Position numbers and translations under genes: made by a program. From positions 2,046,001 to 2,110,000 of the forward strand of contig NZ_CP113517.1 in the NCBI RefSeq assembly GCF_024360925.2: a DNA stretch of 64,000 bases. Direction: 5' to 3'. The notes under the pieces were generated by a model that was given only the letters and a program-made list of their open reading frames with translations, was not told where the DNA came from and did not search any database. The DNA comes from Methylomonas rapida. Lineage in GTDB: Bacteria > Pseudomonadota > Gammaproteobacteria > Methylococcales > Methylomonadaceae. Shown here piece by piece: positions 60,181 through 64,000 of the stretch (positions within the stretch are counted from its first letter, which is position 1; each line of letters starts with the position of its first letter).

Positions 60181-61935
60181 TTAGGTTCTGAAGCTACCGA
60201 CCGTGGCACGCAACTGGTTGGCCAGTTCAAGTAGCTCATGGCAAGCTTCGGCGGTATTTTTCGCCCCTACTGAAGTTTCTTCCGATACATGGCTGATGTT
60301 GCTGATGTTGCGGTTGATTTCTTCGGCCACGGCGGTTTGTTCCTCGGCCGCATTCGCGATTTGGTTGTTCATGTCGTTGATGGTGTCGATTCGTTCGCTG
60401 ATCGAAGTGATCGAACCGCCCGCCGAAGCCGCTTGATCCACGCTGGAGGCGGCTCGCTTGCGGCCATTATCCATGACGGAAACGGCTTGTTTGGCGCGGT
60501 CTTGCAAGCGTTCGATGGTTTGTTGAATTTCCAGGGTCGAGTTCTGCGTGCGGCTGGCCAAGGTGCGCACTTCGTCGGCCACCACGGCAAAGCCGCGACC
60601 TTGCTCGCCGGCACGCGCCGCTTCGATCGCGGCATTCAAGGCCAGCAGATTGGTTTGTTCGGCGATGCCTTGAATGACGCCCAATACCTCGCCGATGCTG
60701 TTGCTGTCGTTTTCCAGCTCGTGAATGACATTGGCGGCGTTTTCCACTTCGCTTGCCAAGCTATTGATGCCGCTGACCGCGTCATTGACGATGTTTTTGC
60801 CGCTGGTAGCTTCCTGTTCGGCAATCTCGGCGGCTTCGGAGGCTCTGACGGCGTTGCGGGCCACTTCCTGCACGGTCGAGGTCATCTGCTTCATCGCATT
60901 GGCGACCAGGGTGGTTTCCTGCAATTGACGTTCCACGCCTTTTTGCGTGGTTTGGGTTATGGTCGCCAGTTTATGCGAGGCATTGGCCAGCTTTTCGCTG
61001 GTGATGCTGATTTCATCGACGGTTTTGGCAATCTTCTTCACGAATGAGTTAAAGCTGGACGCCACCCAGGCAAATTCGGAACGGCCTGTTGCATTCAGGC
61101 GGGCGCGCAGATCGCCTTCGCCACTGCAAATTTGTTGCAGGCTGAGCGCCAGGTCGGTCAGCGGGCTGATGATGATGGAATTCATCACGAAGTAGCCGGT
61201 AAAGCCGATGATGAACAAGCCCAGCAGCAGGAAACCGACGGCGTAATAAATTTCTTTCTTGAAGTCAGCCAGGGCGACGTCGAAGGGTGTGATGATTTCA
61301 AAGGCGCCATGCAAATCGCCGGCGCGGCGGTTTTCCATCGGATAGCCGAGCAAATCCTTGCCTTGATCGTTATGCCATAAGGTTTGCGAGGTGGCCGGAT
61401 CGCCGTGGCAGAGTTCGCACTGCTTGACCATTTTGACGGGTCTGAAATAACGAATTTCTTGCTTTTCGTCGTCGACGATGCTGTATTCTTTCAGCGACGG
61501 GTCATTGGCAAAGATATCCAGTACTTTGCGCTCGACGTCGTCTGGCAGGTTTCGAGGTGGATTGCGCGGATTGAGCGCCGGCGCCTTGAAGCGGAAACCG
61601 CCTTCTTTGGCCTTGGCTTCTATGACGTCCCAGGCATTGGCGGTCGGCACGGTGGCGATGATCAGTTCGCGGGCCGCGGCTGGGCCTTTGCCTTCGGTGA
61701 CCTGGACGAGTTGTTCAGGGCTGTAAAGACCGGATTCCCATTTTTTGACCACGTTATCGCGGATGGATTCGGATACCAATAACAACTGGCGTGATGAGTC
61801 AATTTTTTGCTCGATTAGGCTTTGTTTTTCGGCATTGGCGAAAACGACCAAAATTCCTATGCCCACGATGGTGAGCACGGCCATGGTTATCGCAACCACT
61901 TTTACTCCCACAGAATGCCAGTTCATCATCAACAT
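60181..61935 (-). CDS. Methyl-accepting chemotaxis protein with CxxCH sensor domain
   Basis: The 584-residue receptor has an N-terminal membrane helix (about 10-30) and a periplasmic Tll0287/DUF3365-like sensor (about 35-220) containing [12 protein letters not shown] near residue 170. This CxxCH motif would bind c-type haem. A second helix (about 225-245), HAMP (about 250-300), and a cytoplasmic signalling domain with the conserved tip [20 protein letters not shown] follow. It is a likely redox or gas (oxygen/NO) receptor. The ATG at 61935 has an AGGAG ribosome-binding site. It is monocistronic, with an intrinsic terminator downstream. Confidence 0.92.
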   Translation of the reverse strand: MLMMNWHSVGVKVVAITMAVLTIVGIGILVVFANAEKQSLIEQKIDSSRQLLLVSESIRDNVVKKWESGLYSPEQLVQVTEGKGPAAARELIIATVPTANAWDVIEAKAKEGGFRFKAPALNPRNPPRNLPDDVERKVLDIFANDPSLKEYSIVDDEKQEIRYFRPVKMVKQCELCHGDPATSQTLWHNDQGKDLLGYPMENRRAGDLHGAFEIITPFDVALADFKKEIYYAVGFLLLGLFIIGFTGYFVMNSIIISPLTDLALSLQQICSGEGDLRARLNATGRSEFAWVASSFNSFVKKIAKTVDEISITSEKLANASHKLATITQTTQKGVERQLQETTLVANAMKQMTSTVQEVARNAVRASEAAEIAEQEATSGKNIVNDAVSGINSLASEVENAANVIHELENDSNSIGEVLGVIQGIAEQTNLLALNAAIEAARAGEQGRGFAVVADEVRTLASRTQNSTLEIQQTIERLQDRAKQAVSVMDNGRKRAASSVDQAASAGGSITSISERIDTINDMNNQIANAAEEQTAVAEEINRNISNISHVSEETSVGAKNTAEACHELLELANQLRATVGSFRT

Positions 61936-62231
61936 GCGAAACTCCTGATAACGCTCTTGAAATTGTTTTTATTATGGTAGTGCCGTGAGCTCTACGGAGC
62001 ACAGGCAGCGAAAGTATAACCTACACTCTATCGACTCTACCTCACAAAACTTTAAGGTTTATGCGGGCAATCAAAGTTTTATGCAAATGCGCCGTCACCG
62101 GTAGATTGTGCGCCGAGCCAAATGCGGCGCTGACGGAATTTGACGCGGCGCTGAGTATTCGGTCCCATGCCTTGCAAAAGAGGGAAGCCCAAGGTGCCGG
62201 CTGGTCTTTGATGCAAGGGACCGAATCATTA

Positions 62232-62561
62232 CCCTAATAACATCGGTTGTCCACGAAATACACGAAAAAATCATTGTGTTATGAACGCTTGTCGATTCAG
62301 CTGTTCGATGCAGATATTACTCTGAAAGTAGCAAAATCTGAGGGTGCGGTTGCTTGTTGGACAGGCGTCGGCGGCAAGGATGCCGCCGTCGAGCCAACAT
62401 GGATGTATTCACGGCGGCCTGTCCGGCAAGCAACCTTACCCTGAAGACTATTTTCATTTGCCGGGGGGATTACTTGGTCTTCATGAACGTTAGGATGATA
62501 ACTGTTTGCAACTTTTCGTGATTTTCGTGTGTTTCGTCGACCCAATGACTTTTCTAGGATT
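62232..62561. repeat. GTCCACGAAA-ended element carrying the palindromic repeat inside
   Basis: The left end (CCTAATAACATC..GTCCACGAAA) and right end (TTTCGTCGAC..TTTTCTAGG) are inverted copies matching the element at 56143-56309. The interior includes AACTGTTTGCAACTTTTCGT, akin to AACTGTTCG in the other copy. It is 330 bp rather than about 167 bp because the 177-bp palindromic repeat (62316-62492) lies inside it. One element therefore appears inserted into the other. Confidence 0.65.
62316..62492 (+). repeat. Palindromic dispersed element, copy 2
   Basis: This is the inverse-orientation partner of 7427-7603. The core foldback at 62341-62442 is 102 bp in both copies, with the same three arm blocks (AGGGT, GGTTGCTTG, GGACAGGC) and the same internal GGCGGCA/TGCCGCC hairpin. 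The flanking homology ends with CATGAACGTTA. A short frame through it (EGAVACWTGVGGKDAAVEP) is present in both copies, but it is best explained by the shared DNA rather than by coding. Confidence 0.8.
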
Positions 62562-62885
62562 ACACGTCAGTAAAGCATAAAACCCTTACCCTCAGAGGAT
62601 TCGCTTTCCGCAACAATAAGCCTCGCTCATGGCTTGCCTCAAGGGTGCCGGCGACGCAAAGGCCTGTTGTCTTGGGCCATGCGCCGGTGTTTTTCATTAT
62701 CCATGTTTGTCTTTACGCGTTAAGATTACATTTCATAGGGATTATGTCCGCTTGTGCCGCCGCGAACTAGAGTACGGTCATGCGGGCCGCCATGCGAATA
62801 AATTCCCCCGACAGATTGCGCGATTGCCCTGAAGGCAGTTTTGATGGGTGTGATCGTTTCTAAAAAAACAAAAAGGTAGCGTTAA
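62562..62885. other. Intergenic region upstream of the CheB-CheR gene
   Basis: About 320 bases hold only a short frame (67 codons) with no ribosome-binding site or known family. No tRNA, terminator or riboswitch was recognised. The promoter of the downstream gene must lie here, but no convincing -35/-10 pair stood out. Confidence 0.45.
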
Positions 62886-64000
62886 ATGCCAAAAATCGCG
62901 TTAATCGGAGGGTCGGCGGGTGCGTTGTCAGCCATCGAAGCTTTTTTCGAAAACCTGCCCCAGTCATGCGAGCAAGAATTTGCCTTTATCGTTATTCAGC
63001 ATTTGAACAAGGACTACAAGAGCCGCTTGGATTCCCTGATCGGCAAGTGGACGTCCATGGAGGTCGTTTTTGCGACGGACGGAATGGACGTTTGTGCCGG
63101 CCGAGTCTACGTGGGGCAACCGGGATGTTTCATGGAACTGATGGACGATCATTTTCGCTTGATTCAGCCCGATTCTGTTATGAAAAAACATAACCCCATC
63201 GATTTTCTCTGCCGTTCGCTGGTATCCGGCTATGCCGGCGATAGCGTCTTGATCATTTTGTCGGGTTTGGGCGACGATGGAACGGAAGGCGCCCGCCTGC
63301 TGAAACAGGCCGGCGGCAGAATATTGGTGCAGGACCCTTTGACCGCGGATTTCGACGGCATGCCGAGCAGCGCGATTGCGTCGGGTTTCGTGGACAGGAT
63401 TTTGCCCATGGTGGATCTGCCGTCGGCGTTGACCGATAGCGATAGGAATGACGTTCGAAAGCAGGGCGGCGCAATGCCTGTCCATAACAGTAATCAGGTT
63501 GCTTTTACCGGTATTCTCGAACTGATCAGGAAGCACGCCCACAACGATATGGCGAATTACAAGCAGACCACGCTTCGCCGCCGCATAGAACGCAGAATGA
63601 GCATGTGCCATGCCGATGACTACGATGCTTATCTTGAAATCTTGATGGATTCGCTCAACGAACTGAATCAACTGTCCGAGGATATATTGATCGGCGTGAC
63701 GGCTTTTTTTCGCGATGCGGAGGCTTTCAAAATCGTCGAACAGAACATCATCCCCGAAATTTGCGCGCGAAAGGACGTCAATCAACCGGTAAGGGTTTGG
63801 GTGGCGGGATGTTCCACCGGCGAGGAAGCCTATTCGATTGCCATTCTGTTGCTGGAGTGGTTTGCGGGCCAGCAGCAAAAGCCGCGCATCCAGTTGTTTG
63901 CCACCGATGTCGATGACAATGCCTTGGGTATTGCCCGCGCCGGTTTCTACCCCAGCGAGCTGTTGGCCGACGTGCCGGTCTATTTGCGCGAGCGATACTT
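62886..64000 (+). CDS. CheB-CheR fusion protein (5' part, cut by window edge)
   Basis: The open frame runs from the ATG at 62886 past the window end (371 codons seen). The N-terminal methylesterase domain (about 1-185) has Ser11 in LIGGSAGALSAIEAF, His in IVIQHLNKDYKS and Asp in LGDDGTEGARLLKQAGG. The CheR-type methyltransferase domain follows: YKQTTLRRRIERRMSM (substrate helix) and VWVAGCSTGEEAYSIAILLL (SAM site). Such fusions usually continue into a PAS/kinase part, which would lie beyond the window. A large reverse-strand frame over it is a shadow. The gene stands apart from the CheB/CheR pair at 41 kb. Confidence 0.92.
   Translation, partial: MPKIALIGGSAGALSAIEAFFENLPQSCEQEFAFIVIQHLNKDYKSRLDSLIGKWTSMEVVFATDGMDVCAGRVYVGQPGCFMELMDDHFRLIQPDSVMKKHNPIDFLCRSLVSGYAGDSVLIILSGLGDDGTEGARLLKQAGGRILVQDPLTADFDGMPSSAIASGFVDRILPMVDLPSALTDSDRNDVRKQGGAMPVHNSNQVAFTGILELIRKHAHNDMANYKQTTLRRRIERRMSMCHADDYDAYLEILMDSLNELNQLSEDILIGVTAFFRDAEAFKIVEQNIIPEICARKDVNQPVRVWVAGCSTGEEAYSIAILLLEWFAGQQQKPRIQLFATDVDDNALGIARAGFYPSELLADVPVYLRERY

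Noticed and set aside
62964..63878. Minus-strand frame of 304 codons over the CheB-CheR gene
   Set aside because: The plus-strand frame has catalytic motifs of both domains. The reverse frame has none and lacks a ribosome-binding site.

Overview
The window looks like chromosomal DNA of a gammaproteobacterial methylotroph, most likely a Methylomonas- or Methylobacter-like methanotroph. The reasons are genes of the tetrahydromethanopterin and methanofuran-type C1 cofactor pathways (DUF447 protein, mfnB, beta-RFAP synthase), a soxYZ pair, and a gamma-type tRNA-Phe/rimP/nusA/infB order. The taxon is inference. The cofactor genes themselves are seen in the sequence.

Layout. 1-4.9 kb holds the minus-strand tRNA-Phe, rimP, nusA, infB block (infB cut by the window edge), with a clear sigma70 promoter and two tandem intrinsic terminators. 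5-7.3 kb holds a TlpA-like thiol protein, a DedA protein and the tail of a lost ACR3 arsenite pump. 7.4-9.0 kb is a mobile patch: a 102-bp palindromic element and a complete ISL3-family insertion sequence with an 8-bp target duplication. 9.0-14.5 kb encodes an MdtNOP/AaeAB-like tripartite efflux system with its small YtcA-like lipoprotein and a divergent outer-membrane factor. 14.6-22.4 kb mixes cyclic-di-GMP enzymes, an MFS transporter and a double-receiver protein with two C1-cofactor genes (DUF447, mfnB). 22.4-29.6 kb has the glycine cleavage genes gcvT and gcvP facing the transhydrogenase genes pntAB. 29.7-33.3 kb is a tight four-gene operon: a receiver-GGDEF protein, a nucleotidyltransferase-like protein, a HAD phosphatase and beta-RFAP synthase. 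33.3-38.9 kb holds soxYZ, a small FNR-box-linked membrane protein, nagZ-hpt-mtnP, an orphan FliL-like protein, a HIT protein and a histidine-rich membrane protein of unknown role.

38.9-47.0 kb is a coupled operon of a 1565-residue hybrid kinase, CheR, CheB and a GGDEF-EAL protein. 47.2-50 kb holds a ferritin-like protein, a GlcG/HbpS protein and a ThDP-dependent 2-oxoacid decarboxylase. 50.1-56.1 kb has an HD-GYP response regulator below a large hybrid kinase that is split by one in-frame TAA. 56.5-60.1 kb is an operon of a divergent NAD-dependent DNA ligase, thiD, thiE and dodecin. 60.2-61.9 kb is a chemoreceptor with a CxxCH haem motif. 62-62.9 kb is intergenic and carries a nested pair of small repeat elements. 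The window ends inside a CheB-CheR fusion gene.

Themes. Signal transduction is dense: five cyclic-di-GMP proteins, two giant hybrid kinases and two CheB/CheR sets in 64 kb. C1-cofactor genes twice sit beside cyclic-di-GMP genes. Three convergent gene pairs share an identical 4-bp TTAA stop-codon overlap. No CRISPR array, rRNA, prophage or origin was seen.
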